DNA of 64,000 nt from Rhizobium sp. N324 (GCF_001664485.1 NZ_CP013631.1:1-64000); one strand, 5' to 3'; numbered from the stretch's first letter, positions 34,145 through 44,215 are shown. Translations and numbers: made by a program. Notes: generated by a model not told the origin, from the sequence alone.

Positions 34145-35122
34145 TCAGAACCTGTGTTCCGCGCCTTCAACCGGACTTGCCCAGACCGTCATCCCAGGCG
34201 CAAACAGTGTCTCGCCCTCGGTGCGCACGACCATCTCGCCGAGATCCGCGATATCGAGATAGAGGATCGCATCGGCGCCGAGCCGTTCCACGTGCCGGAT
34301 CGTGCCGTGCCACTGTCCGGCGTCTTCGGAAAGCCTGATATGTTCAGGACGGATGCCATAGGTCGTGCAGTTCATCAGCCGTGCGATTTCGCCGCCGTAG
34401 AGGTTCATCTTCGGACTGCCGATGAAGCCGGCGACGAAGGGTGTGGCGGGATTGCGGTAGAGCTCCATCGGGCTGCCGATCTGCTCGACCGCTCCGCCGT
34501 TCAAGACGACGATCTTGTCGGCCATCGTCATCGCCTCGACCTGATCGTGCGTCACATAGATCATCGTCGATTTCAGCCGGGCGTGGAGATCGGCGATCTC
34601 CAGGCGCATCTGGGCTCTGAGCGACGCGTCGAGATTGGAAAGCGGCTCGTCGAACAGGAAGACCTTGGGATCGCGGACGATCGCGCGGCCGATGGCGACG
34701 CGCTGCCTCTGGCCGCCGGAGAGCGCTTTCGGTTTTCTCTGCAACAGATGGGTGAGCTGGAGCGTTTCGGCGGCCGCGTTGACTCTGGCCGTTATTTCCG
34801 CCTTCGGACGGCGGGCGAGCGACAGTCCGAAGCCGATATTTTCGGCAACCGTCATATGCGGGTATAGCGCATAGCTCTGGAACACCATGGCGATGCCGCG
34901 CTCGGAGGGTTCGGCATGGGTGACGTCCTTGCCGCCGATCGTCAGCGTTCCCGATGTCGTCTCCTCCAGCCCGGCGATGATGCGCAGCAGCGTCGATTTC
35001 CCACAGCCCGACGGGCCGACGAAAACGACGAACTCGCCGGAGGCAACTTCCAGATCGATGCCCTTGATGACCTCAAGGGCGCCGAAGCTCTTGCGGACCT
35101 GTTTCAGCGTCAGTTCAGCCAT
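34145..35122 (-). CDS. Sugar ABC transporter ATPase (MalK/UgpC-like)
   Basis: A 325-residue ATPase of the carbohydrate CUT1 class: Walker [10 protein letters not shown], signature [15 protein letters not shown], Walker [13 protein letters not shown], and a shortened C-terminal regulatory domain ([13 protein letters not shown]). It is the last gene of the minus-strand rhamnoside operon, three bases after the MalG-like permease, and would energise uptake of the rhamnoside or its products. Confidence 0.92.
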   Translation of the reverse strand: MAELTLKQVRKSFGALEVIKGIDLEVASGEFVVFVGPSGCGKSTLLRIIAGLEETTSGTLTIGGKDVTHAEPSERGIAMVFQSYALYPHMTVAENIGFGLSLARRPKAEITARVNAAAETLQLTHLLQRKPKALSGGQRQRVAIGRAIVRDPKVFLFDEPLSNLDASLRAQMRLEIADLHARLKSTMIYVTHDQVEAMTMADKIVVLNGGAVEQIGSPMELYRNPATPFVAGFIGSPKMNLYGGEIARLMNCTTYGIRPEHIRLSEDAGQWHGTIRHVERLGADAILYLDIADLGEMVVRTEGETLFAPGMTVWASPVEGAEHRF

Positions 35123-35125
35123 TTG

Positions 35126-35953
35126 TTACCCTTTGACCGCGCCTGATGTCATGCCCGCGACGATCTGCCGGTTGAAGAAGATGAAGACAATCAGCGGCGG
35201 GATCGTGACGAGCAGGATATTCATGAAGAGCAGATTGTACTGGCTCGTATACATGCTCTGGAAATTATAGAGCGTCAGCTGCACCGTGACGTTCTCCTTA
35301 CCGGGAAGATAATAAAGCGGGTTGGTGAAATCGTTGAAGATCGCGATCGACTGCACGACGATATTGGTCACCGTCACCGGTTTCAAAAGCGGCAGGATGA
35401 CCCTGAAGAAGATCTGCCGGGGTTTGGCGCCGTCGATCAGCGCCGCTTCGTCGAGATCGCGCGGGATGGTCGAGATGAACGACCGGTAGAGCAAGATCGA
35501 AAAGGAGAGATTATAGGCGACCTGGATCAGGATCATTCCGGTCATGGTCTTGAAGAGGCCGATTTCCTGCAGGAGCCCGATGGTCGGCACGACCGCCGGC
35601 GGCATCATCAGACCCATGAAAAGCGCAACCGAAGCCACTTTATTCCAGACGGTTCTGCGGCGCTGCATCACATAGCCCACCATCGCCGACAGCAGGAGCA
35701 GGATGGTGACGGAGACGACGGTGATCAGGGTGGAGTTGAAATAGGCGAGCACGAGTTGGTAGTCGCGGGCCTGGAAGACGGCGACCAGATTGTCCCAGAA
35801 CAGCCATTGCCCGGGCAATTCGAAATCGAGGCGGGAGGCTTCGGATTTCGATTTGACCGCCTGAAGAGCGACGAAAACAAAGGGCATCACGAAGATCACG
35901 GCCGCGACGGCAAGGGCGATCGCGCCGGTCACGTAAGGGCGAACGCTTCTCAT
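35126..35953 (-). CDS. Sugar ABC transporter permease (MalG-like)
   Basis: A 275-residue permease with six hydrophobic segments and the coupling loop DLDEAALIDGAKPRQIFFRVILP. ATG 35951-35953 is used because the longer reading runs inside the MalF-like gene; it overlaps that stop by four bases. Confidence 0.9.
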   Translation of the reverse strand: MRSVRPYVTGAIALAVAAVIFVMPFVFVALQAVKSKSEASRLDFELPGQWLFWDNLVAVFQARDYQLVLAYFNSTLITVVSVTILLLLSAMVGYVMQRRRTVWNKVASVALFMGLMMPPAVVPTIGLLQEIGLFKTMTGMILIQVAYNLSFSILLYRSFISTIPRDLDEAALIDGAKPRQIFFRVILPLLKPVTVTNIVVQSIAIFNDFTNPLYYLPGKENVTVQLTLYNFQSMYTSQYNLLFMNILLVTIPPLIVFIFFNRQIVAGMTSGAVKG

Positions 35954-36828
35954 TCCTCGACCTCGCGCCGGTTGAACCACAAACTGATGGGCAGGATGAT
36001 CACGGCGATCAGGGCAAAAAGGATGACGTTTCCGGCGGTCGACAGCCCATAAAAACCGGCCTGGTACTGCTTGTAGATGACCGAGGCGATTACATCCGAG
36101 GAGAAGCCGGGGCCGCCGCGGGTCATCGCCCATATCAGATCAAACGACCGAAGCCCACCGATGAGCGACAATGTCACCACGACAACGGTGGCGGGACGCA
36201 CGAGCGGCAGGGTGATCCGGAAAAATTGCTGAAGCCGTGTCGCGCCGTCGATTCTCGCCGCTTCGTAATAATCGGGGCTGATCGCAGCCAGGCCGGCGAT
36301 GAAGATCAGGGTGGCGAGGCCGACCCCTTTCCAGACATCGACCAGGGCGACTGAGAAAAGCGCCAGCGCCGGATTGGTGAGCCATCCCGGCCCCGGAATG
36401 CCGAGCGCTTCGAGCGTGACATTGATGATGCCCCTGGTCGGATGCATCATCACCGTGAAGGTGATGCCGATGCCGATCGTCGACACCAGCACGGGAAAGA
36501 AGACCAGCGTGCGCAGGAAGCCGCGGGCGAAGACATTGCTGGTCAGCAGCACCGCCAGCAGCAGACCGCAGACCGTCTTCAGGCCCGACGTCGTCACGGC
36601 GTAGATCAGCGTGTTGACGAGCCCCTTGACCAGGAAGGGCTCGGAAAAGAACTGCTGAAAATTTTCGAACCCGATGAATTCGGCCGTCGAAAGATCCCAG
36701 CGTGTCAGGCTGAACCAGAGAGACGATACCGTGGGGACGAGAAACAGCACGCCGTAGATGATTGCGGCGGGAATGAAAAACCACAGTGGATAAGGCGATT
36801 TGCGCGAGCGGGGGCGTGTCTCGGTCAT
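35950..36828 (-). CDS. Sugar ABC transporter permease (MalF-like)
   Basis: A 292-residue permease with about six hydrophobic segments and the loop YYEAARIDGATRLQQFFRITLP. A positively charged start (MTETRPRSRKSPYPLWFF) precedes the first membrane segment. It pairs with the MalG-like subunit and lies 59 bases after the binding-protein gene, separated by a stem-loop. Confidence 0.9.
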   Translation of the reverse strand: MTETRPRSRKSPYPLWFFIPAAIIYGVLFLVPTVSSLWFSLTRWDLSTAEFIGFENFQQFFSEPFLVKGLVNTLIYAVTTSGLKTVCGLLLAVLLTSNVFARGFLRTLVFFPVLVSTIGIGITFTVMMHPTRGIINVTLEALGIPGPGWLTNPALALFSVALVDVWKGVGLATLIFIAGLAAISPDYYEAARIDGATRLQQFFRITLPLVRPATVVVVTLSLIGGLRSFDLIWAMTRGGPGFSSDVIASVIYKQYQAGFYGLSTAGNVILFALIAVIILPISLWFNRREVEE

Positions 36829-36847
36829 ATCAATCTCTTCGATCGGT

Positions 36848-36877
36848 GCAACCTCGCCCCTTCGCGAGCGAGGTTGC
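36848..36877 (-). other. Intercistronic stem-loop after the sugar-binding gene
   Basis: GCAACCTCGC (36848-36857) and GCGAGGTTGC (36868-36877), a perfect 10-bp stem with a 10-base loop between the binding-protein stop and the MalF-like start. No U-run. Confidence 0.7.
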
Positions 36878-36887
36878 CGAAAGACCG

Positions 36888-38171
36888 CTACCAGTTGGGC
36901 AGGCCGAGCTGCTTGGCCTGCTTGCGCACGTCGTCGTCATAAAGTTTCGCTGCCTCGGCGGGCTGGCGGATGCCGGAGCCGACCTCGACGGTGATCTGCT
37001 CGAGCGCCGGTCCCTTGACCGGCGACACGAATTCCAAGGCGGGAGTCGTCTTTCCCTCGGCCTCGAAATAAGGAAGCATGTCCTTGATTGCAGGCGGGAC
37101 ATCGGCCGGCAGATCGCAGCCGTCGACCAGGGAGGGGCCCTGAACGGCGTTGGTTTCCACCATGATCTTGCAGCCTTCGACGCTTCCGGCGAAATCGACG
37201 AATTTCCGCGCTTCCTCGGCATGCTGGCTGGCCAAGGGAATATACAGGCCCGGCGGCATCCAGACCGTCAGGCCGTTCGTTGCCGCATCGTCGCTCGGCT
37301 GGGCGAAAAAGCCGACATCGCCAAGGTTTTCGGGGTAATTCTGTTTGAGCGCACTGACGGCGAAGCTCAGCATCGGATAATGCGCGGCCTCGCCGGTCGA
37401 CACCATTCTCAAGCCGTCGTCGTAGCTTGCCGCGCCGAAGTCTTCGTTCATCAGGCCGGCGTCGTGAACGTCCTTCAGCCGTTCGAAGCCCTTCATCGCC
37501 GCCGGCGTTTCGGCATATTTCGCCTTATTGGCGGTATAATCGGCAGCGAAGTTCGGCACGGCGGCATGCAGGTTGTAATAATCGGCCAGAACGAACAGCT
37601 GCGAGGTCCAGGTGTCGCGATAGGTCTGCGCGACCGCGACCTTGCCTGACGCCTTGACCTTGGCGTTGTTCGCCATGAAATCCGCCCATGTCTTCGGAAC
37701 GGGGAGGCCGAGATCCTGGTAGATCTTCCTGTTGTAGAGGATGCCGCCGGCCATTGCCGTGCCGAAGGGAACGCCGTAGAGCTTGCCGTCGGCGCTGACG
37801 ACCGCCTTGAAGCTCTTATCCACCTTCGCTTGCGACGGCAGCCCGGTGAGATCGACCAGTGTCTGCGCGGGCTTCAGCGCCTGCAAGAGCGAACCTGAGT
37901 TATAGAGAAACACATCGGACATTTCCCCGGTCGCCAGGCGCGTTTTGATGATGTTGTCGCCTTCGCCGCCGCCCGGCCGCTGCTCGATTTCGATCGTCAC
38001 ATCAGGCGCCTTGGTCTGATAGGCGGCAACCAGGGCCTCGGCTGCAGCGACCGTGTCCGGGTTGTTGTCGATCAGGAAAGACAGCGTGGTTTCCGCCTGC
38101 GACGGGCCGGCCACGGCCAAGGCCAAAAGCGCGGATGCGCCCGCGAGAATGCGCTTTATCCGATGTGTCAT
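36888..38171 (-). CDS. Sugar ABC transporter binding protein
   Basis: A 427-residue extracellular solute-binding family 1 protein. The signal peptide is MTHRIKRILAGASALLALAV, cleaved near PSQAETT; the mature part has TLSFLIDNNPDTVAAAEAL and VTIEIEQRPGGGEGDNI. It lies directly downstream of the alpha-L-rhamnosidase gene, so a rhamnose-containing oligosaccharide is the likely ligand. Confidence 0.9.
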   Translation of the reverse strand: MTHRIKRILAGASALLALAVAGPSQAETTLSFLIDNNPDTVAAAEALVAAYQTKAPDVTIEIEQRPGGGEGDNIIKTRLATGEMSDVFLYNSGSLLQALKPAQTLVDLTGLPSQAKVDKSFKAVVSADGKLYGVPFGTAMAGGILYNRKIYQDLGLPVPKTWADFMANNAKVKASGKVAVAQTYRDTWTSQLFVLADYYNLHAAVPNFAADYTANKAKYAETPAAMKGFERLKDVHDAGLMNEDFGAASYDDGLRMVSTGEAAHYPMLSFAVSALKQNYPENLGDVGFFAQPSDDAATNGLTVWMPPGLYIPLASQHAEEARKFVDFAGSVEGCKIMVETNAVQGPSLVDGCDLPADVPPAIKDMLPYFEAEGKTTPALEFVSPVKGPALEQITVEVGSGIRQPAEAAKLYDDDVRKQAKQLGLPNW

Positions 38172-38208
38172 GACGTTCCTCCTCTGAACGGTGTGACGTG
38201 TATGCTCC

Positions 38209-40530
38209 TCAATTATCGGGTAGTGAAAAAACCAGCCGGTGCGTTCCCGAGGGCAAAGCGACCTCCTCGACGACAGGTTCTCCGTTGATGGACGCGTTCT
38301 GGTGCCGTTTTCCGGGCCGGAAGCGGCCGATGCAGCCTTGCGGAAGCGTCAGCACATAGGTGACCTCGCTGCCGTTGCAATGCCAGCCGGCTTCGATGCG
38401 TCCCTGGCTGACGTCATGATGGGCCGCAACCGGTGAAAGGGACGGAATTGGCGCCGGATCGACGATCACTTCGGCAAAGCCGGGTGCGCTCGGGCTCGGC
38501 GAAATTCCGGCGACGCATTCGAACAGCCACTGGCAGACGGCGCCATAGGCGTAGTGATTGTAGCTGTTCATGTCGGGTTCGTAGATCGTGCCGTCAGGCG
38601 CGATAGAGTCCCAGCGCTCCCAGATCGTCGTTGCCCCCTTCGAGACCTGGTAGAGCCAGCCCGGCACATCCTCCTGCAGGAAGACCTTTTCGGCGAGATC
38701 GTCCATCCCCAGCTTCGTCAGCGCCGGCAAAAGGGCAGGGGTGCCGATGAAGCCGGTGCCGATCCTGTAGTCGGCGTCGATGACCACCTGCCGGAAATGC
38801 CGCCTGGCAGCCTCATGATGCTCCGTCGGCATCAGGTCGTGCAGGAAGGCCAGCGCATAGGATGTCTGGTCGTTGTGCGCGAGCCGCCCCGCCGGGGTGA
38901 TGAACTCGTCGGCGAAAGCCCGCCGGATCTCGCCGGCGCGCCGCTTCATCTCAGCTTCGAGTTTTTGCTCACCGAGCACGGCGGCGATCCTTGCCAGAAG
39001 GTTGGTGGAGATGAAGTGATAGAGTGTGGCCGCGCAGTCGTCGGCGATCGTCGGGCGCGGCTTGCGGTTGTCGCCGACCGGCTGCAGCCAGTCGCCGAAG
39101 GTAAAGCCGCGTGCGCCCCAATGCGACGGCGGACGCACGATCGGACCATCCGAAATCGACCAGACGAAATCGACCCAGCGCACCATTGAGGCGAGGCATT
39201 CCGCCAGAACCGCCCGGTCGCCGTAATGGGTATAAAGCACCCAGGGGATCACAACGATCGCATCGCCCCAGCCGGTCGAGCCGGCATAACCCGGGAAATT
39301 GGCGGGGTGCAGGCGCGTCGGGTCCGGCGAAAAATGCGAGACGGCGCCGTCCTCGCGCTGATCGGCCATCACATCGCGCAGATATTTCCTGAGGAAGGAC
39401 TGGCTGTCGCTCAGCCAGCAGGCGGTTGCGGCAAAGACCTGGGCATCGCCTGTCCAACCCAGGCGTTCGTCGCGCTGCGGGCAATCTGTGGGTACTTCGA
39501 CGAAATTGGCGCGCTGCGACCAGATGGTATTCTGGACGAGGCGGTTGACGAGCGGGTTGCCCGAGGTGAAACCGCCGGCCGGTTCCGGCACCGACGAGAT
39601 CGGGATGGAGGCGATCGCAAGAATCTTTGCGTCGCCCTTGATCGTCACCCTGGCATAACGAAAGCCGTGAAAGGTGAAATGTGGCGCGTAGGTTTCCTCG
39701 TCGTCTCCGCGCAGCGTGTAGAGCGTGTGCGCCGCGGCGGTGCGATAATTGCGATTGTCGAAATGGCGGTCGGGGCCGAGCACCTCCGAATGCTCTACCC
39801 GCACTTCGGCGCCGGCCACGCCACGAACCGTATATCTGACATAGCCGCCGGCATTCTGGCCGAAATCGTAGACTGTCCTGCCGTCATCGTCGATCCAGCT
39901 TTCGACGGGAGCAAGCGGCTGCAATTCCCGCACCGCCGCGGTTTCATGCGCGACGAGCAGCCCCCTGTCGAACGGCAATCTCTCGGTGCCATGCGTCTCG
40001 ACGCGGTTTTCCGCGCGGGCATCGTAGACCTCGCCGAAATAGATCCCAGACCTTAGGATCGGCAGCAGACCGCTGCGCCATGTCGTGTCGGTGGAAAGCA
40101 GGGGGCCGCCTGGCCCGATCAGATCGGCGATGACGCCGATCCTGTTGCCCCAGCAGTTGGGGATCGGCTTGGCGCCCCACATCAGGGGCGACCGGTACCA
40201 TCCGTCGGCAAGCCAGATCTCGATGCGGTTGATGCCCGGCTTGAGCAGGTTCGAGACATCGTATCGCTGGTAGGCGATGCGATCGTCGTAATTCGTCCAG
40301 CCTGGCGTCAGCAGCTCGTCGCCGACGCGGGCGCCGTTGATGAAACAGCGGTAAAGGCCGAGGGCGGAGATGAACAGTTCGACCGGACGCCCGGCGCCCT
40401 CATGTTCGAAGGTCTGGGAGACGAAGCTTGCCGGCGTTCCCTGACCGCCATCCGACAGCGGCGCGATCATCTCTCCCGACCAAGCGCGCGAAACGAGATT
40501 GCCGCTGATGGCTGCCGGCTGAAGGTTCAT
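38209..40530 (-). CDS. Alpha-L-rhamnosidase, GH78 family
   Basis: A 773-residue enzyme. An N-terminal carbohydrate-binding beta domain (ALGLYRCFINGARVGDELL, WTNYDDRIAYQRYDV) precedes the alpha/alpha barrel with the conserved TDCPQRDERLGWTGDAQ near residue 355 and TTIWERWDSI near residue 637, the catalytic acid and base regions of GH78. No export signal is seen, so it probably acts on imported oligosaccharides. GGGAGGATG precedes ATG 40528-40530; longer readings enter the operator region. It leads the operon with the MalFGK-type importer and is divergent from a LacI regulator. Confidence 0.9.
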   Translation of the reverse strand: MNLQPAAISGNLVSRAWSGEMIAPLSDGGQGTPASFVSQTFEHEGAGRPVELFISALGLYRCFINGARVGDELLTPGWTNYDDRIAYQRYDVSNLLKPGINRIEIWLADGWYRSPLMWGAKPIPNCWGNRIGVIADLIGPGGPLLSTDTTWRSGLLPILRSGIYFGEVYDARAENRVETHGTERLPFDRGLLVAHETAAVRELQPLAPVESWIDDDGRTVYDFGQNAGGYVRYTVRGVAGAEVRVEHSEVLGPDRHFDNRNYRTAAAHTLYTLRGDDEETYAPHFTFHGFRYARVTIKGDAKILAIASIPISSVPEPAGGFTSGNPLVNRLVQNTIWSQRANFVEVPTDCPQRDERLGWTGDAQVFAATACWLSDSQSFLRKYLRDVMADQREDGAVSHFSPDPTRLHPANFPGYAGSTGWGDAIVVIPWVLYTHYGDRAVLAECLASMVRWVDFVWSISDGPIVRPPSHWGARGFTFGDWLQPVGDNRKPRPTIADDCAATLYHFISTNLLARIAAVLGEQKLEAEMKRRAGEIRRAFADEFITPAGRLAHNDQTSYALAFLHDLMPTEHHEAARRHFRQVVIDADYRIGTGFIGTPALLPALTKLGMDDLAEKVFLQEDVPGWLYQVSKGATTIWERWDSIAPDGTIYEPDMNSYNHYAYGAVCQWLFECVAGISPSPSAPGFAEVIVDPAPIPSLSPVAAHHDVSQGRIEAGWHCNGSEVTYVLTLPQGCIGRFRPGKRHQNASINGEPVVEEVALPSGTHRLVFSLPDN

Positions 40531-40546
40531 CACATCCTCCCGATGA

Positions 40547-40580
40547 AATGTAGAACGTTCTCCATATAACGTTCTACATT
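40547..40580. promoter_or_regulatory. Paired LacI-type operators in the divergent promoter
   Basis: AATGTAGAACGTT (40547-40559) and AACGTTCTACATT (40568-40580) are perfect inverted copies 8 bases apart, and the left one contains the palindrome AGAACGTTCT (40552-40561). They lie between the rhamnosidase start (40530) and the LacI start (40689), fitting control of both. Confidence 0.7.
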
Positions 40581-40688
40581 TTCTTCGGAAGCGCAATAGA
40601 AATTTCATCGCCAGTCTGCCATGGTGGTTCCCCGGGCAATTGTTGGCGGCCCGCAGCCGCAAGCCAGAGAACCCAAGCCAGAGAGTCC

Positions 40689-41747
40689 ATGCCAGTCGAA
40701 GACAAACAGAAGCCGCAGCGAAACGATCGCGTGACGATCCGGACGGTGGCAACGCATGCAGGCGTCTCGGTCGCGGCGGTTTCCAAGGTGATGCGAAACG
40801 CCTACGGCGTCAGCGAGGCGCTGCGCGCCAGGGTGACGGATGCCATCGAGGCGCTCGGCTATCGCCCCTCGCGGGCAGCAAGGGGCCTGCGCGGCCGCAG
40901 TTTCACCATCGGCGTGCTGTTGATCGACATCCGCAATCCCTTCCTTCCCGAGGTGATTGCCGGCGTCAACGGCGTGCTGGCGCCTTCGCATTATCAGGCG
41001 ATGATCGGCGTCAGCGATGCGCGCGTGCAGTTGGAAACGTCACTGATCGAGTCGATGATCGACTACAAGATGGACGGGCTCGTTCTCGTGGCGCCGCGCC
41101 TGCCCTCGGAAATCCTCGCCAAATTCGCGGCGCAGATCCCGATCGTCGCGGTCGGCTACCACGATGCCGGCGCGACGGCCTTCGATACCGTCAATGCCGA
41201 CGATCAGCGCGGCGCGGAGATCGCGGTGGAAGCGCTGCTTGCCTGCGGCTATCGCGACATCGAAATGCTCAGTCTCGGTGAGCGCGAAGGGCATGCGGTG
41301 TCCGTCGTGCGCCAGCGTGAGATCGGCTTCCGCCGGGCGATGCAGCGCGGCGGGCTCGGCCCCTCCGCGCCGATCGGCAAAATTCCGATCGCCCCGCCAA
41401 AGCGGGAAGCCGCGATGCGAAAATTCCTCGCGAGAAAGGACAGGCCGCGCGCCGTGTTCTGCTGGAGCGATCTCGACGCCATCACGCTTCTGAGCCTGGC
41501 GATGGAAATGGGCGTGCGGGTGCCCGAGGACCTCGCCGTCGTCGGATATGACAACTCGTCGACTGCAGCCCTCGGCCTCGTCAATCTGGCAAGCATCGAT
41601 CAGTCGGGCAGGGAGCTTGGCCAGGTCGCGACCCGGACCCTCATTTCCAGAATAGAAGGCCGCACCGCCTCCGAGCATATTCTCCAGATACCGTCGCTCG
41701 TCAGCCGCAACAGTCTGAGCGAGTCGGACGACACGAAGCAGGGCTGA
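40689..41747 (+). CDS. LacI-family regulator of the rhamnoside operon
   Basis: A 352-residue regulator. The N-terminal helix-turn-helix is VTIRTVATHAGVSVAAVSKV followed by the hinge RPSRAARGLRG. The periplasmic-binding-like core has FTIGVLLIDIRNPFLPEVI and DLDAITLLSLAMEMGVRVP. The divergent position and the shared operator pair indicate control of the rhamnosidase-importer operon and probably itself, with a rhamnoside or derivative as inducer. Confidence 0.9.
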   Translation: MPVEDKQKPQRNDRVTIRTVATHAGVSVAAVSKVMRNAYGVSEALRARVTDAIEALGYRPSRAARGLRGRSFTIGVLLIDIRNPFLPEVIAGVNGVLAPSHYQAMIGVSDARVQLETSLIESMIDYKMDGLVLVAPRLPSEILAKFAAQIPIVAVGYHDAGATAFDTVNADDQRGAEIAVEALLACGYRDIEMLSLGEREGHAVSVVRQREIGFRRAMQRGGLGPSAPIGKIPIAPPKREAAMRKFLARKDRPRAVFCWSDLDAITLLSLAMEMGVRVPEDLAVVGYDNSSTAALGLVNLASIDQSGRELGQVATRTLISRIEGRTASEHILQIPSLVSRNSLSESDDTKQG

Positions 41748-41780
41748 GGTCGGTGGCCAGGCCGACCGAGCCGTTCTGCT

Positions 41781-41806
41781 GAGCGGGCACCATGTCGTGT
41801 CCGCTC
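41781..41806. terminator. Hairpin between convergent genes
   Basis: GAGCGGGCAC (41781-41790) pairs with GTGTCCGCTC (41797-41806) with one G-U pair, in the gap between the LacI gene (+) and the fucosidase gene (-). There is no clear T-run, so termination is only likely. Confidence 0.45.
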
Positions 41807-41819
41807 AAAGCACTGCGCC

Positions 41820-43157
41820 CTAGTTCCGAACGCCGCCCGCACTCCCCGCCTTGAGCTTGACCTCGATGACCGGGACGACCACCTTGGGGCGGCGCACCGG
41901 CAGGACGAAGGTCAATTCGTCGTCGGCGACGGGGAACTGGGTGTTCGTCCAGAGCGTATTGGCGGACGGGCGCAGCCAGGTGACTTCGCTGGCATCATGC
42001 AGGAACTGAGCGTATTCGATCTTTCCGGCCAGCGCATCGAAATGCAGATGCTTATAGGGCCAGTTGAACAGGTGGATATAGAGCCGGTCGCCGTTCTGGG
42101 TCAGGCGGCAATCGGGCGGGGCGGTGAAGTCGGACTGGGTGCAGCCGACGATGCTGCGCTCATGCAGCGCCATCCACTCCTCATAGGCGGCGAGCGCCGA
42201 TATCGCCCGGTCATCGAGCGTGCCGCGCGCCGTCGGCCCGACATTCATCAAGAGATTGCCGCCGATCGCGACGGTGCCGACCAGCATCTGCACCAGCTGC
42301 TCCGTGCTTTTCCAGGTGTCCTCGTCGCGGTGATAGCCCCAGGAACCGCTGAGCGTCTGGCAGGCTTCCCAGACGACGCGCCGGCCGTCGCGTTTCGGCC
42401 AGGCGCGCGGCATGTATTGCTCCGGCGTGACGATGTCGGGCTGCAGACCGGCGAGGTCGAGCCGGTTGTTGATGATGATATCGGGGGCAAGCTCGCGCAC
42501 CAGGCGCACGAGTTTTTCGCTTTCCCAATCCCGATGGCCCTTTCCGACAAGCTCCCCGAGCTTCCACTGCGGATAGCTGAAATCGAACCACAGGATGTCG
42601 ATCCGGCCGAATTCGGTCAGCAGCTCGCGCACCTGCTCGCGCATGAAGGCGGCATAGCGCTGCATATCCCGGCCTTCGTTGAGTTTCGCTGCATCGGGAT
42701 GATTGCGCTGCGGGTGGCGCGGATCGACGGTGAAGTCGGGGTGATGCCAATCGATCAGCGAATAGTAGAAGCCGATCCGCAGGCCCTCGGCGCGGAAGGC
42801 GTCGACGAAGGGGCGCAGCAGATCCTTGCCATAGGGCGTGTTGGTCACCTTGAAGTCGGTGGCCTTGGTGTCCCAGAGGCAGAAGCCTTCATGGTGCTTG
42901 GTCGTCAACACCACATATTTCATGCCCGCGGCCTTGGCGCGCCTCGCCCATTCACGGGGATCGTAGAGATCGGGGTCGAAATGATCGAAATATTTCTGAT
43001 AGTCGGCGTCATCAAGCTCTTCGCGGCTTTTGACCCATTCATGCCGCGCCGGCAGGGCATAGAGCCCCCAGTGCACGAACATGCCGAACCGGTCGTGAAC
43101 GAACCAGGCTTTCTTCTCTTCGGGCAGGGCCAATGACTGCAGATTGCCGGCATCCAT
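41820..43157 (-). CDS. Alpha-L-fucosidase, GH29 family
   Basis: A 445-residue GH29 enzyme. The start WFVHDRFGMFVHWGLYALPA and VLTTKHHEGFCLWDTK are family signatures, and the catalytic nucleophile is D192 in ILWFDFSYPQW. The C-terminal beta-sandwich ends near residue 440. No signal peptide is visible, so it acts inside the cell. AGGAGG lies before ATG 43155-43157. It follows the second LacI gene in the same direction and would remove L-fucose from oligosaccharides imported by the Opp-type system. Confidence 0.9.
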   Translation of the reverse strand: MDAGNLQSLALPEEKKAWFVHDRFGMFVHWGLYALPARHEWVKSREELDDADYQKYFDHFDPDLYDPREWARRAKAAGMKYVVLTTKHHEGFCLWDTKATDFKVTNTPYGKDLLRPFVDAFRAEGLRIGFYYSLIDWHHPDFTVDPRHPQRNHPDAAKLNEGRDMQRYAAFMREQVRELLTEFGRIDILWFDFSYPQWKLGELVGKGHRDWESEKLVRLVRELAPDIIINNRLDLAGLQPDIVTPEQYMPRAWPKRDGRRVVWEACQTLSGSWGYHRDEDTWKSTEQLVQMLVGTVAIGGNLLMNVGPTARGTLDDRAISALAAYEEWMALHERSIVGCTQSDFTAPPDCRLTQNGDRLYIHLFNWPYKHLHFDALAGKIEYAQFLHDASEVTWLRPSANTLWTNTQFPVADDELTFVLPVRRPKVVVPVIEVKLKAGSAGGVRN

Positions 43158-43184
43158 GGGATATTCCTCCTGTTGATCGTCGGA

Positions 43185-44192
43185 TCATGTCGTTTCGCGG
43201 ACGATGAGTTCGGGCACGATGACGATGCCATGCTGACGGTTCTTGGTGGCAATGCGGCTGAGCAGCAGGCGCACGGCTTCCTCTCCCATCTCCCGTTTCT
43301 GCACCCGCAGGGTGGTGAGCGCCGGAGACAGAAGTTCGGCCGTCGGGATGTCGTCGAAACCGATGAGGGCGATCTGCGCGGGGATCGCAATGCCGGCCGC
43401 CCGGCAGGCCTTCATGGCGCCGATCGCATTGAGGTCGTTGTAGCAGATGAGGGCATCGATATCGGGCGTTTCCGCCAGCAATTGCGCCGCCGCCGTCTGG
43501 CCGCCGGCAGCGGTGGGGTCGCAGTAGACGATGCCATGCGCCTTCAGCCCATGGGCTGTCAGCGTCTTGCGGAAGCCGACGAGGCGGCTCTTGCCACCGA
43601 AGGAGCTGCGCGGCCCGGCAATGATCGCGATATTGCGGCGGCCGCGTTCGACCAGATGGTCGATCGCCCGCGACGCGCCGGTCTCGTAGTCCGTGACGAT
43701 GGTTCCGGCGATCTCGTTCGGAGCCTCGCGGTTGATGAGCACGACGGCGCGGTGCGGCGCCAGAGCCCTATGAAGCGCGGCATCCGGCAGCCGGGCGCTG
43801 CAGACGATGATCCCGTCGACGCGATGCCTGAGCAGCGCTTCGATGAGCTCCTCTTCCCGCTTGCTGTTTTCGACGACGTTGGACAGCAGCAGGTTGTAGC
43901 CGGCCGCACTCGCCGCATCCTCGGCGCCCCGGATGACCTCGGGAAAGAACGGGTTGGTGATGTCGGGCACAAGAAGGCCGATGGTCTTCGATCGGTCGGA
44001 CCGCAATCCGCGCGCAAAAGGATTGGGACGATAATTGAGTTCGTTCGCCGCAGCGAGAATGCGCTGACTGGTTTCGGCGCTGGCGCCGCCCCGGCCGTTG
44101 AGCACGCGCGAGACCGTCATCGGCGACACGCCTGCGGCATGGGCGACATCGGCGATGGTTATTTTGGAATCTGGTTCTTTGGGGTCGCTCAA
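43185..44192 (-). CDS. LacI-family regulator of the glycan operon
   Basis: A 335-residue LacI protein from TTG 44190-44192 (TTG 44213 is an alternative; no ATG lies nearby). The HTH is ITIADVAHAAGVSPMTVSRV, hinge RPNPFARGLRS, and the effector core has IGLLVPDITNPFFPEVIRG and DALICYNDLNAIGAMKA. It is transcribed with the fucosidase gene and is divergent from the ten-gene operon at 44380. Three AACGTTAACG-like palindromes in the shared promoter are its likely binding sites. Confidence 0.88.
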   Translation of the reverse strand: MSDPKEPDSKITIADVAHAAGVSPMTVSRVLNGRGGASAETSQRILAAANELNYRPNPFARGLRSDRSKTIGLLVPDITNPFFPEVIRGAEDAASAAGYNLLLSNVVENSKREEELIEALLRHRVDGIIVCSARLPDAALHRALAPHRAVVLINREAPNEIAGTIVTDYETGASRAIDHLVERGRRNIAIIAGPRSSFGGKSRLVGFRKTLTAHGLKAHGIVYCDPTAAGGQTAAAQLLAETPDIDALICYNDLNAIGAMKACRAAGIAIPAQIALIGFDDIPTAELLSPALTTLRVQKREMGEEAVRLLLSRIATKNRQHGIVIVPELIVRETT

Positions 44193-44215
44193 GGGCTGTC
44201 TCTGAGAGGGCAAGA

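Noticed and set aside
40574..41281. Alternative plus-strand and minus-strand small genes around the LacI promoter
   Set aside because: They overlap the operator pair or the well-supported LacI gene and have no ribosome site.
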